This document shows positions 1-12,145 of a DNA stretch of 64,000 bases, in pieces. Where the stretch lies: NCBI RefSeq assembly GCF_040807025.1, contig NC_090942.1, forward strand, positions 39,200,911 to 39,264,910, written 5' to 3'. The notes under the pieces were generated by a model. That model was not told the DNA's origin. It made no database searches and was given only the letters and a program-made list of their open reading frames with translations. The position numbers and the translations under genes are program-made. The stretch comes from Struthio camelus (lineage: Eukaryota; Chordata; Aves; Struthioniformes; Struthionidae). Within the stretch, counting starts at the first letter, position 1. Each line of letters opens with the position of its first letter.

Positions 1-180
1 AGTGCACTTATTTGTATTAAACCTTTCATTTTTGACAACTGTCCTGCATCTATGTATTATTTCCATGACACATTATAACCAACAGGATTATTCTCGCCAG
101 GTACTTAGACCTGAAAAATACAATAACTGTGTCTTACACTCTTTCCTTCAGTAGGATAAAGGGGAAAAGAGGGTATGTTC

Positions 181-185
<5 letters not shown>

Positions 186-257
<72 letters not shown>
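186..257. repeat. (TG)36 microsatellite
   Basis: A perfect 72-base TG array. The two open frames over it (Cys-Val and Thr-His repeats) are simple-sequence artefacts. Confidence 0.95.
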
Positions 258-258
<1 letters not shown>

Positions 259-3200
259 ATGCAGGTGTGCACCTGTGCATATGCACATGGGCAAGCAAAT
301 AGAGATGGCACCTGAAGTTTTAGCAGGAAGAAAGAGAAATGCAATAAATGAACTTTACATTTTGTTCTGATTGTTATACAGCCTGTGATCAGTCTTATCT
401 CAGGCAGGATGAATTCTCTGGCCTAAGGACAAGTCTAGTTCCTGTGAAAATGAGTCTTTTACGGACATCTTCTTACCTTCTACTCAAGTATTTTGAACTG
501 AATTCTTCCCATCAGATATGCTGAAAGTTACGTAAATGTATTTAAAAGCTGGATGTACCCTCATTTGGAACAATATGCAGCTGAAATCCTTGATTTCATT
601 GAAATATAAATTGTATATTACATAGCCCTGCATCAGAACAATATCTACTGTAATTCAGCAAGCTTAACTTGCATCAGATTCATTTCATCCCATGTGAAGT
701 AAAGGTATAGACACCTCCCTGGTTTCCTACTGAGTGGCTGCAAATCTTGCATCCAGTGTTTCTCTACCCTCACTAGACCTTGTGTCTAGACTTGCACAGC
801 AGAAAATCCCTTTTTGAATGTATTGTCATCAGTCTGTGCGGCTGCTACAAAATGAAATTTTCACAAAATTGCTCACTGTAATCAATATCTTGACACTCCA
901 CTGCGTATGTTATGAGATTGTCACAAAGTCTCTGATTTCATCACCCCACAACGAATGTGGTTGCAGCAAGTAATCTTAATACCCAATAAAATTATTTTAC
1001 AGACATGAAAAAGCTCTCTTCCCCCTGGTATTGAGGAATTTGTGGGTAGGGCTTTGCAGACTTGCAATATTTAAATGAATCTTGCAGACAAAACAACAAG
1101 ATATGTTAAATACTTTTAATGACATGGTCAAAAGCCACACGGCTCCTCTTAAAGGCAACCATGGAATGTGAACAACTAAATAAATTCTTGATTAAATATA
1201 GAGTCATGATTGGATATTTTATTGTATATAATGATTTGTGGCACACCTGAATTCTTTTAACACAGAATCTCATGACTTCAAATAGTTGCAGTTTCTCCAG
1301 ACAACAGTGTAGATTAGCAAACAGATTAGTGCATTTACTCAGCTTTAAAACAAAGCTATCTCTGAAGCCAGCAGAGTGATGACTGCCACCTTTCATCCCA
1401 CGCTGTTTTTTTGTGAAATTGAGGAGCTGTGATGCAGAGCAGGATTTAGCCCAGAGACATTAATTTTACCTGGAAAAGAATGGCAAGATTTGGATCATTT
1501 TTCCTGTAGTACCACTTTTCTGTAAGAATTAACTGTGGTTTTCTTTTGTTTGCCCTTTTGTTTCTCTGTATCAGCATCTTTGATATCCTTGGTAAAACAA
1601 TTGCTTAACAGTTAAATAACCCTAATAAAACTGATCCCAGGTTCAGGAGAACTGTTCCTAATAAACGCAGATTACAGTTTGCGACTTCACGGTAATTTGT
1701 GCAAGGTCTTAGCATGGCCAGTGGATCTGCTCCCCGAGCACGTACACGCGCACTGGTCTGCCCATGAACGGGGGAGCAGAACTGCCCCAGGTACCCACAT
1801 CGTCCTCACGAGGCCAAAGCTCTGCCCTGCCAAGGCACCACTTTAAACTGCGTTTAAAATTACTTCCTTTGCCTCAGAGGGAGGAGAACAGCTGAGACAC
1901 AGGTATCCTAGCAAAACCCATGAGAAGGTATAAGTTAGAAGCAAAAGAAAATCCTGTTAGGAAAATAGCATATATCTTCCTCAAGATGACTTCTGCTGTA
2001 CAGCAAAAGGCTTCTCCCGCTGTGTCTCTGCTACACCTTTGCCGGTACGGCTCTGCTGGGAAAGTCATTATGGTGTAGACTGAAACCATGCCGGCTTCTT
2101 GCAAGGGCTTCCTGGGGATTAGTGCAGTTGCCCGTACTGAAGGCCAGCCCTCCGAGCCCAGTCTGGTCCGAGCACAGCATGCCACGTATTTAGAGCTTCT
2201 CCGCCGTTGCTCCTCCAAATGCTCTGAGACAAAAGGCGATTTGGCAATCTTACTTGTGCCACACCGCTGGAGATGGCACAGGAGGAGCGTGATTTGCCCC
2301 AGACCCGCGGTGAGCCTGTGGCAGAGCCCGAAATCGGGCTGTCTCCCACCCTCTCATTCTTCCAGACCTTTCTTTTTTTTGGCACCCCCCAAACTCATCC
2401 TGCGGTTCATGAACCTTAACAAACCTTTCAGTGAAGCTTGTCTGGGGTTTGGATTGGTAACGAAATTTGAAACCAGGCAAGGTTTTGTGTTGGTGTGTGC
2501 TGCGCTGCGAAAATTTCAGGTCTGCTTTTCACCCCACTTGTTCAGCCATAATTCCCGACACAGCAGTCCAGAAAACTACAGGTTTTACTGAACAGCACAG
2601 TTTACAAGTAGAAGGTGGTGAGAGTGGCGGGTATGGAAAACGGGCTTTCCAAGAGTTTATGAAAGTTACCACTTCCTTTGGGAATTCACATTCCTTGCCA
2701 AATCTATTCCTATTCCCACCCATACAATCCCTTTGTTTTTAGTGCAGTGGTTCTGTGTATCTAAGAATTTGGCACCACATATTTGTTAACAGACTCTTCA
2801 TGTGTACTTTGAAGTACTTGTAAAATCCTGTTTTCCACAACCTGTACAGAGAAGTAGAGAGCAGCTAGTTTAACTGAAATCAGAGGAAAGACATTTTAAA
2901 TCTTTCATAAAAATTTAAGCAAAAAAAGGATAAAGGGCTCAAACAACAGTAGTTTTTAATGACACTGTGCTAGCGCGCTCCTGAAACCAGTTTGTAAGTC
3001 AGCCGTGAAAGTGTGCAGTCTGAAACATATTTTCTGCTTGCACTGAGGCGAATTAGCTCACTCGTTTTCATTCCTAATGTAGACATCTACAGTAAAAAGA
3101 GCAGAGCTTGTGCAAACTCTTACTCAGCACAGTAGTCCTTATTGATTCCCTGGGGCTTTTTGCTGTGCCCACTACAGTCTATAGACTATTAAATTAACGG

Positions 3201-3700
3201 GAGCAGAATTCGACCCTTACATGAGATCAGGCTCCACGCTATTGTTCTGCGCTGGGGAGTGGGAGGGTACAAGAAGCTCTTTTACTTTCATAGCCTGTTG
3301 GTGTTGTGTTTTAAGGGACAAAGCTGGCTGTCAAGTTGCCATTTTAAATTTTATTCTGTCTACTCAAGCTGAACTAAGATGGAAGATAAGTAATCTGCAT
3401 CGGTCAAAGTGTTGCTGCATTTTGTATTTTCTCAGTACAGCTAAGGTGGTAGGCAGACATCCGCTTTCATATCCCATTGTGCTCACCAACGAATCCCCCA
3501 TCTCTGGCTGCGCAACATTTCCCGCCGTCTGTTTTGCACTCCCCAGTTCTGCCAGCAGAAGGGCTTGTGGATGAGTTTAGGTAACCCAGTGCACACAGAG
3601 GCTGCTCCGAGGGCAAAATCCACACTCAGCAGCCATCTGACTTGAAGAAGACTGCTTGTATCCAACTGCACATCTTTTTTTAGCTATATCAGTCGGTCTT
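258..3700. other. intergenic, no gene seen
   Basis: The DNA is AT-rich of ordinary complexity. Region 2080-2420 is somewhat GC-richer and gives overlapping short frames on both strands with no recognisable domains. No repeat family is clear. Confidence 0.6.
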
Positions 3701-3717
3701 AAAAAAAAAAAAAAAAA
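3701..3717. repeat. A homopolymer (17 A)
   Basis: A short poly-A that could be the tail of a very old retrocopy. The upstream DNA is not recognisable as any gene. Confidence 0.8.
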
Positions 3718-3791
3718 GATACTACCCCTCACCACTTTGCTCTACAAATCTCACCCTACTTACGTGCGTATCCAGAGTTACAATAATATTA

Positions 3792-3809
3792 GAGAAAGAG
3801 AGAGAGAGA
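3792..3809. repeat. (AG)n short microsatellite
   Basis: About nine AG units with one interruption. Confidence 0.8.
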
Positions 3810-6190
3810 GTTTCTGTTTGTTTTTTTTTGTCCTGTAAAGTCTTGAAACATGAGCTCCTGCACACTTACACAAGCAATCACGTTTCCTCAGGCTGGACAT
3901 TTCTCTTCTTCTGCACCTGAACATCCCTGGCAAATGTTGGGGTGCGCAGATCTTTGTGTTTAAGGAAGCTTGTCCATCTTTACCATCCTTGTCTTTCAGT
4001 TTACTGAAGAGATTTATTTGCTGCTGCTTCTCCAGAATACATGTAAACGCAGTAGGGGGAAAATTTCCTACTATTAAGGAAGATGGCCACAGTTTAGGTG
4101 AGCTGTGACGATTCTGACACAGAACTCATTGTTCCATTGCTCTCACCACTCCTTTTGACCGCCTTTCATTCTCCATGGGCTATGCCATGTGTGGTTAGCA
4201 CTTTCGTTTCAGCTTTCCTATTCTCTTGTTTTATCTCCTTACTTGTATGAATTCAATAGTTATGAGGAGATATTTGCTATCCACACCTTGCACGTCCAAG
4301 GAGGACGTGCAAGGAACAGTTTTCATAGATGTACAATGCGACACAGTGTATTAGGAGAAAAAAACTTTTTGTTGATAGTTTTACTCTTTTGTGAGCTTTC
4401 TTTAACAGACATTTTCAACAGGCACCTTCCTGACATCTCTGTAACATCTAAACTGAACTGTGCTTTCTGCTGCATAAAATCAAAAACATAATCTGCACTG
4501 GGGCATCCCAGCAACCCAGCAGATAAAATAACTGTATTGTTAAATCTTAGCGACTTCCAGACTCCAGAGCCATACCAGTTATTTACTAAGGGCATCTGTA
4601 ATACTGGGATCAAATTAGCTCCAAGCTTTCAGTCAAACACAACCCCCACTCTTGCCAGCGAAAAGACACCTGAAAGAACATTTTCTGTAAAGAGATAATT
4701 AATGCTAAGTTACTACGAGGCTCGTCCAGAAATGGCATTTCAGTAGCATTTACCTTGATAAATTTTAGGGATGTTTCTTTTTTCTTTCCTTTTTTTTCTT
4801 TTTTTTTTACAAAAGTAAAGGTCACACCTTGGTGTTGACCTACCAAACATATTTATTGTGATTTCCATTTCTATATGACTTTCAATTTAACTATGAATCT
4901 AATGTGATTTTTATTGCACATGATATCCCTTAAGCTGACTGTCTGCAATGGGTAGGGACAGAGATTCTTCTAAACTTTTACAAGTGTGCTGAAAGTTTCT
5001 TTTGTCTAACACACCAGCTAGCTTCTTGATTAGATAAAGAACTAAGAAAACCACTCTGGTGGATAAGATGGCAATCAAACGTGGAAATCTTCACTGTATA
5101 GAGCACCCTGGGGTTTGCTAAATATCTCAGATCTGCTTGTTGTAAGTGACAATGTTTATTCTTGCAAGTGAATTCCAAGATAGCCTGGGTTCCTTGGGGT
5201 TTAATCTCGGCCCTTTTTTGTTTCTCTGATTAGTTGAAAACTGTAGCAGGTCACCCAGGCTCTTTGAAGAATAAAGGGTCTCATTCCAGGGTGAGGCCCA
5301 ATGAATTTGTGAATGAATGAAAAGTTAATTGAGGAAAAGGGTAGAGCATATTTCAGTCATAGTTAATTTAAGCAAAGCTGATAAGTTAGTAAATAGAAAC
5401 ACCAGTGTATTCTTTCAAGTAGAATTTCTGCTCCCACCCGATTATCTTAGGTGTTATTTCTCTGGCCTTTTTTAAGGTTGGTGCTTGTCATAAACACTTT
5501 ATTATCTAATCTTCTGCCCAAGGAGAGATTCTGTAGTGTTGAGTAATTACAAATAGATTGATCTCAATTGGACAGTGTGTCCACAAAAATAAAAGGAAAG
5601 ATTATGCTCTGGCAACTTTGTGGATTTTTACTTATCTTTAAAAAATAATTTTTTTTTACGACCATTGCGGAAAACAATACGAATGTTGCAAATAACCCAT
5701 TTTTAAGAAAGTGAGTGAAACTATTGAATTATGTTCTGGATTTTTATCACACTTGAAATGTCTTTCGTAAACATTTCAGGATTGTGGTAAGATATAAAAG
5801 ATGGTAAAACTTAGTAATAGGTGTTTATTCAGTTTAAAACTGTTATTAAAGTTAAAAAAAAATGCAGAAAACTCATGCAAGCAAATTGAAGGCACTCTTT
5901 TTCTCCTTTAGTTTAGAGAGTTGGAAGAGGAAGCCGTGTTTTGCTAGAGGAAAGCTGCTTAAGGAAAACGCATAATTGTGATCTCTGAAATGCAGAAGAG
6001 AAGAGCAGTGAAAAAAAGCAAGAACATCAGGCAGCAGCTTTTAAAGCCTCTACAACAGTTGGGGAAGCCACAGCAAACAGCTGGAGAGATGGAATCAAAC
6101 ATTTCTCCAATTTTAAATAATGCTTTGTACTTCTATGGAGCTTCCCCCCCACGCACCTCACAGCCCTCTGCAAACCCTAAAGAATTTACT
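3810..6190. other. intergenic, no gene seen
   Basis: Apart from the hairpin at 4286-4314, this is AT-rich sequence with a T/A-rich run at 4778-4809. No coding exon is recognised. Confidence 0.6.
4286..4314. other. perfect 12-bp inverted repeat, 5-nt loop
   Basis: The arms ccttgcacgtcc (4286-4297) and ggacgtgcaagg (4303-4314) are exact reverse complements around aagga. No gene end is nearby, so its function is unknown. Confidence 0.8.
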
Positions 6191-6203
6191 CTCCTGCAAT
6201 ACT

Positions 6204-6305
6204 CTAAGGTGAGTGTTATCCTCGTTTGGTAGATAAGGAAAAAGGAGCAGGGAAAGGTTAAACAATTTGCCATACGTCACGTGAGAAGACTGAGGAAGGG
6301 AAGAG
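6204..6305 (+). repeat. MIR-like SINE fragment
   Basis: The phrase order (ctctaagg, gtgttatcc, gataaggaaa, ggttaaacaatttgcc) resembles the conserved part of old tRNA-derived SINEs (gatgaggaaactgaggcacagag-type core). It is diverged and partial. Confidence 0.5.
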
Positions 6306-8049
6306 TTACAAATAAAAGATAGTGCTCATGAAGACAGACAGCATGACCTGGTGATGGGGGCACCATGGCACAGCACCACCTGTGATGTTGCCCCACACCT
6401 CCCACGTGCTCCAGCACAGCTTTAGCAGGCTTGTGCTGCCTATCAGTTTGGTCAAGTTACAGGAGTTAAAATGACCTGCCTGAAATTTAGAAATAAAAAA
6501 GGAGAGGGGGGACAATTTTCGGTACCGATCATTTCAGTAATCTCTTTGACAGTGCAGTGCTACACACAGCTGCATTGGCAAACCTGCTGGGCAAACGAGC
6601 TGTAGTGCAGCAATGGGAATAAGAAGCAAAGCACTGCAACTTATTTAACTAGCTGTACCTATGTGCTTGGGATGAGGATTCAGGTAACCAGAGATGCTGC
6701 TCTCAGGTTCTGCCATCGCTTTGCGGAGTGATTTCAGGTAGGTCACGTCCTCCCCCTGCACATCAGTTGCTCACCTACCCAAAGTGGGGACCGTGATACA
6801 GATCTCTGTACAGCCTCTGAAAATGAGAAAAACAAGAGCTCTTAACTCCTTAGATACAGTACTGAAACTTCGGGGTTTAGCGTAATTTAGTTTTAGGTCT
6901 AGGTTAAGCTCACTGAATTTGATTTAAAAATCATCAAAGCAAGAAATATGAGACTCCAATTCACACACGCCCAACGTACAATTTTTGCAGGTTTGTAATG
7001 GGGCCTGGAGGGGACCATACCTCTTCCTCTTTTTCCATCTCTGGTGACAGGAAAGACTGCGATTCAAATGCAGCCTTTTGGTTTCCCCTGGGAAGGGCAG
7101 GTACTCCTGAGGTGGGTGACTAGGCATTGCCCTCCACTGCATTGTTGGCCCGCATGTGCACATGCACAAGCTAACCGGCTACAAAATTTTCTGTGGAAGT
7201 CCCCACCAGCTAAAAAACATTAGAGCTGCTACTGCTCTTACTAAAATAGGAGCTATCTATCTGAGCCACTGCAAAGCAGAATCCTAACACATGACTACTT
7301 GTCCCCTGCTTAGCGATACATAACAGCTACATGTGTGTAATGAAAATGGAAATGAAAATTAATTAATCTATATGATTAATTAATCTAATCATATTATAAC
7401 AATTGCAATGTGATTTAAAGATGTCTACGCTGGCAGAATTGACTTCAGGGGCAAGAAAACAGGCCAGTTGACTGAGGTACCAACCCTATGTAGGAAGCAA
7501 TGCCAGACCTGCAAGGCTCAGGTAAAAGAGGGGAGAGCCTGTGCCTCCACCTCTTCTTGACTCCACCGTAAGTCCAAGACATTGAGTCCCCAGCTATATA
7601 TTCCCACAAACATAAGTGACTAAAACCCTCCCAGGCACTCTGTTTATTAACTCTACCAATGTAACTGTTGTACTTAACCAATGCCAGAAGAAAGTGCTGG
7701 TGCTCTCAGGTGTTTGCAAACCAGCTACCTGGCTGCCCCTAGCTCAGCTGAAGGAGGTATTTATCTCACAAAAATAGAGACAAGAGTTGGGCTCTTTCTA
7801 CTGATGCCCAGGCATCATTATCAGCAAAATAAACAGCAAGTGGTTAAATGAGAAGCCAAAGTTTTAGTTGCAGCAGTAATTTTTTGCAGCCTTAGGATAT
7901 GCTAATCATGGTCAGTCCTACACATAACCACAGCTAAATAGCATGATTTTAATCATTTTTCCTCATGGATACAAAGCACAACAGTTCAACAGTTTTTTTT
8001 TTTTTTCCAAAAACATGTTCAACAAAACACAGGAGTGAGCCTGTTTTAA
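6306..8049. other. intergenic, no gene seen
   Basis: Ordinary AT-rich sequence with an 11-bp AT-rich inverted repeat (7358-7368 and 7374-7384, loop tatat). No exon is recognised. Confidence 0.6.
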
Positions 8050-9110
8050 ATTTGCATGCAGGGGTCCAGATCCAAAAGAAATGAGGCACCTGAAGGCTGC
8101 ATGGGGCAGCGGTTCGTTTTTGAGCCCCTGGCTCACGAGCGCAGGGCAGGTTCTCGGCTCCAGCTCCAACGCTGCATCTGGCCGGCGGAGGCAGGTGCCT
8201 TGGGAGGGGACCTCCTGCGGCTGACATGCTCAAGGGCTCTCCTGGGCTTTCTCTAGAGATCCAGCAAGGGCTTCCCTTCGCTTGGGCTCCTCAGCAGAGC
8301 AGCATCTCCGGGGGGCTGGTTGCTGCACCATGGTGCCGTAGTGCTGCTTATTGTTCACACAGCGGGGCTACGTCATTTACGCAGGCAGCGAGGGAGCTGG
8401 GTTCAGGCCCTGCCTTACGCTTACGCCCACCTCCTACTACCTAGCCTCCAGCCTCTGCAAGATGAGGAGAGCTGGGGGAGAGACTTTTCCTTCCTCAAGG
8501 CTGGGTGGGCAGCGTCCCAGGGCGCCAGGCAGGGGCAGCTCTGTTTAGACGCTATCCACTGACTAGTTAATCTAAAATACGTAATTCTAGAGACGGCCCC
8601 AGAACACGGCTCTCTTGTGTCTCAAGCCCAACCTTCTGCAAAAGAGGGAGCTGGCCCACCTTCCTCTTCCTCCGCGGCATGGTTTTCAGAGGGCAGCTGT
8701 GGCTGCAGATGGCTTTTGTGCGAAGCCTGGTGCCGTAGATACGGTAGGTGCGCGCCCACCCCACAGAGCCCTTCCGAGGAGCAGCTGCCCTAATTCAACC
8801 TCTGCCAGCGTCGCTGGGTCTCTGCACGCGTCCGAGGACAGCAGTGCCGAGTGGCCTGGCTGCGGCGTGGATCGGGCGCCTGGCGGGTAGCGGGCAGCAC
8901 CCCGTCCCCGGTTTGGCCCCAACGCTCAAAATCCCTTTGCACTGCAGATCCGGGCAGTGAAATAACAAGCGCGTGAAGGGGAGATGCTGCACGCGTGTCT
9001 GCCACCGACTTCTGCGCTCCCCAGGGAAAGCGGAGATCTTTGGCAGCTTTCTTATATTGCCCTCTTTCTTTCTCCTCCTTTCCTTTTAAACGTTTAATCC
9101 TTATTTTACC
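8050..9110. promoter_or_regulatory. GC-rich block with moderate CpG density
   Basis: This ~1 kb is GC-richer than its surroundings. CpGs increase toward 8720-9010, where it resembles a small CpG island. Many short frames occur on both strands, none with a domain. It could be a weak promoter or enhancer. Confidence 0.45.
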
Positions 9111-9351
9111 AGCACCTCTGCAATCAGTGCACTGCTGGGTTTTTTTTTTTTTCCCTTTCTGTAAGGGGAGAGAGCGTATTGTATTTATTATAGCTTAAAA
9201 CAGTCAACTTTTAATTTGAAAGAAGTCTTCTCCCTCCAGTGCTGTTCCTCTGCTAACCCGCCCCCACCCACCCCATCCCCCAGCACCACGGTTTTTTCCT
9301 CTGGCGAATTCCCATTGTGGCAATGAGTGCCCAAACCTGCCTTCCTGCCAC

Positions 9352-9390
9352 CCTCCTGCCCCTGCCCCAGCCCCTGCCCCTGCCCCTGCC
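9352..9390 (+). repeat. (CCCCTG)n minisatellite-like tract
   Basis: An imperfect hexamer repeat, C-rich on + and G-rich on -. It explains the Pro/Leu and Gly/Gln repeats seen in open frames across it. Confidence 0.8.
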
Positions 9391-9829
9391 AAGGAAGGCG
9401 CTGGGAGCCAGGGCGGCGCAAGACAGCCAAGAATCAAGCCCTGCGCGTAGAAGTCAAGCCGCGACCCAGCAAAGCGGCAAGCTAAATTTAAACTTTGACC
9501 CTTTCCCTCTCTCTGCTGCGATACACAACAGGCACTTACCAAACCCAAGCGGGTGAAATAACAGCCTTTTTTTTTGTTGTTGTTCTGTTATGTTTTTGCT
9601 AACTATGAAGCTGTGCCAGATGAAAAGTCAAGCTTTTGATCTTTTGTAGAGCTGCAAAATGCCTCCCTGTTACCAATTTAGCTATAGGTGTGAAAAATAT
9701 TTGCAGGGTTCTATTTAAAATTAAAAAAAAAAAAAAACCAGTGACCACGTCTCCTTCCACCCTCAAAAATAATAATCCAAGCCTTCCATTAACTCTTCTC
9801 TCAAGTTTTTCTTATTTTAGTTATAGAAA

Positions 9830-10440
9830 ATTGTAGCTCCCTCTGGGGAGTACAGTTTTAATTATAACTACCACGTTCTTTCTTAATTACAGATTCAGTG
9901 CTTAAGAAAATTTTATTTTAAATGAAAAGTGTTCTTTTTTTTTTAATTTTTAGGTCTTTTAAAAGTTAATGGGACAAGTCTTTTACATCTCCCAGTAAGT
10001 TAAGCAAAACAAATGCCATTCCTACTTGATGTTCTTTAGGCTTCAGTGATTTTGTTATTTTAACATCTCTTTAAATGTAAAGAACTTTTCACGATGTCAA
10101 TTCTCCCACCAATAAACTTAATTAAAATGTACATTTAAATGAACGAGATAATTAATTCACACCATTCCATTTGCTTATTACTTGACAGTCAGCATGTATT
10201 AAAAGCTCAGACTTGTGAAAAGAAAACACACAGAAAGAGGCACAAATAAAACAATCGGCATCAAAATATCATTTTCTGTCACCATTTTCCTGTGTTCCTA
10301 TAATAAAACTGTCAACTGAGCGAAGTTATTTTCTGCTTTTTATGAGAGCGGATTATCCTCACTTTCCAGTGAATTAATTTCATTGACACTGGAAATTCTT
10401 GTTGTGGCTATTTTTCTTTTTAATTTTAGAAGCCATGATA
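9830..10440. promoter_or_regulatory. candidate conserved non-coding element
   Basis: This AT-rich, high-complexity block carries many TAATTA/ATTAAT homeodomain-type cores (for example aattaaaatg near 10120 and ataattaatt near 10148). It also has TGACAG near 10184 and a perfect 9-bp inverted repeat tttccagtg/cactggaaa (10363-10371, 10387-10395) around aattaatttcattga. Such composition is typical of developmental enhancers in deserts near genes like HMGA2. No conservation data are available here. Confidence 0.35.
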
Positions 10441-10739
10441 GTTATGGCTATTGCTGTATTTAACCCCCCCTCCCCACACACACCCCTGAATGGCTGCCTG
10501 GGCTATCAGTAACTTTTTCCAGTTAATTCTGTATAACAAGTCAGTGTTTCCTTTGTTTGAAAGGTGACTTCTAAAACCAGCAATCACTTCCAAACAGGAA
10601 CAATACCGATTTTGTTATTTTTTTATTATTATTTTCCTTACACAAGCCTAACTCGTTTGGGATTTTGACTGGAATGTGTTTTGTTTCTAGGCAAATAAAT
10701 AATGTTTGCAGAAAGTCTAATAATTTGCAAAGCGCTCCT

Positions 10740-11110
10740 TTCTTGTGCAGGGGGCTGTACTGACTGGGGCCGGAGCTCCCTCGATAACGCCGGGGAGCGC
10801 TGGCCTTTCTGCGGCCGGCTGATTAGTTCCTGCAGATCTAGTATCAGCAAGAAAAGGCAGAAAGAAGCAAAGCTGGTTGTGCGGAGAGCGCCGGCCGCCC
10901 CTCGCTCCGCGCCAGAGGCGCCTCTGCGATGCGGGTGGGCACCGTGCCGCCTGCCCTGCTCTCCCGCGTGCTCGCACGGCACACAGCGATTTCCTCCCCG
11001 GCTCCCCACGGAGGAAATTACAGGCTTTCAGGCGGCCGGGGCCATGCCCAGCGTATGTGTCCGAAGCCCCGCTAGCAGCCTTGGCAGCCCTGCAGCCTGG
11101 GGAAGCCTGA
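10740..11110. promoter_or_regulatory. small CpG island
   Basis: A ~370-base CpG-dense block with GC boxes and abrupt edges in AT-rich DNA. Frames of up to 150 codons on both strands have no recognisable domain. It may be a promoter or enhancer of an unknown transcript. Confidence 0.6.
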
Positions 11111-12019
11111 GCAGCTGAGCGAAGGGGAAAGAGCATCGCTTCTGGGCAGAGCATCGTGGACGAACACAAAGGGGAGCTGCCGCTTCGTTGCTTGGTCGGT
11201 CATTTGCTGTGGAGAGAGGGGTTTGCTCAGCCCACCTGGGAAAGTCACGCGGGCTGATGAGAAATGGCAGCTTCTGGAGATCTCCCCCTTCAGCCCCAAA
11301 GCCCTCAGAGAGCCCCTCCCTGGGAGGCTTTCTGGGGAAGGGCAGGTCACATTACTCAAAAGTGGGGGCTCGGGAACAGCCAAAACATTTACCTAAAGCC
11401 TTCTTTATGGAGCTGCTCTTCGGAAGTTGTGGGAAGTAGCGACGCTGACGAGTCTTTGTGGCACAAGCTGTCTTTGGCAACGCGAACACAGCTGATCTGT
11501 TCTTGATTGCATGACTGGCTAGGAAATTTTGACGGCAGAGACTCAGTGTGACACTGTCAAGAAAAAAAAAAAGAGTAAAGTACAAAGGCTATTTTGGGCA
11601 TAATAGCTAGTCATTTTGGACACTAAGGAAATACCCACATACACACATCACAACACCTTAAGTATGTGGAGATGCTGTGATAGCTCACACCGTTTCATAG
11701 TTTCCAATAAAAAGTTCTGTTCTCAAGGATTTTATAATCCAACCAGAAGCATTTGCTCTGGGACGAAACTAGACATACAGTATCCCTCGAAAAACAGGGA
11801 AGAGGGTTGTAAAAAACCTACTACCCAAACCCAGTCATTTGATGCAAAGAGAATATTAATACAAGTGCTAACTAAAAGTGTTTAGTAGCAGAATAACATG
11901 ATTGTTTTGTACACCTAACCTTTCAGAGACCATCAATGTATTGTACGGCTTTGATATTCCATCTCTCACAAGGGGTTTTGAAAGTGTTTGCAAATGGTAA
12001 TTATTTCACTGTTGCTGTC
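11111..12019. other. intergenic, no gene seen
   Basis: GC content falls from the CpG island edge to the AT-rich background. No repeat or exon is recognised. Confidence 0.6.
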
Positions 12020-12145
12020 AGGTAGAGCATAATTATTCCCATCTGACACACGAGGAAACCAAAGGCCAAGGAGGTTCAGCTTGATAAAGAAACTAATGGC
12101 AGAAGATGAGATGAAGCCCAGGGTTATTGGTTCTCCGCCTTCTTT
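12020..12145 (+). repeat. MIR-like SINE fragment
   Basis: It reads attattcccatctgacaca, then gaggaaaccaaaggccaagg, then a "gaagcccaggg" end. This follows the order of the old SINE core (attatccccattttacag, gaggaaactgaggc, and so on). Diverged. Confidence 0.55.

Noticed and set aside
185-370. Cys-Val / Thr-His repeat frames
   Set aside because: Pure (TG)n microsatellite translation.
3656-3838. Frame with poly-Lys then Arg-Glu repeats
   Set aside because: Arises from the A17 run and (AG)n repeat.
5978-6232. 84-codon frame whose Ser-Lys codons are followed by gtgagt, looking like an exon with a donor
   Set aside because: The gtgagt lies within a MIR-like fragment (ctctaagg, gtgttatcc...). No acceptor or homolog supports an exon.
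8050-9550. Numerous overlapping 60-114 codon frames
   Set aside because: GC-rich, low-stop DNA and a CCCCTG repeat. No conserved motif on either strand.
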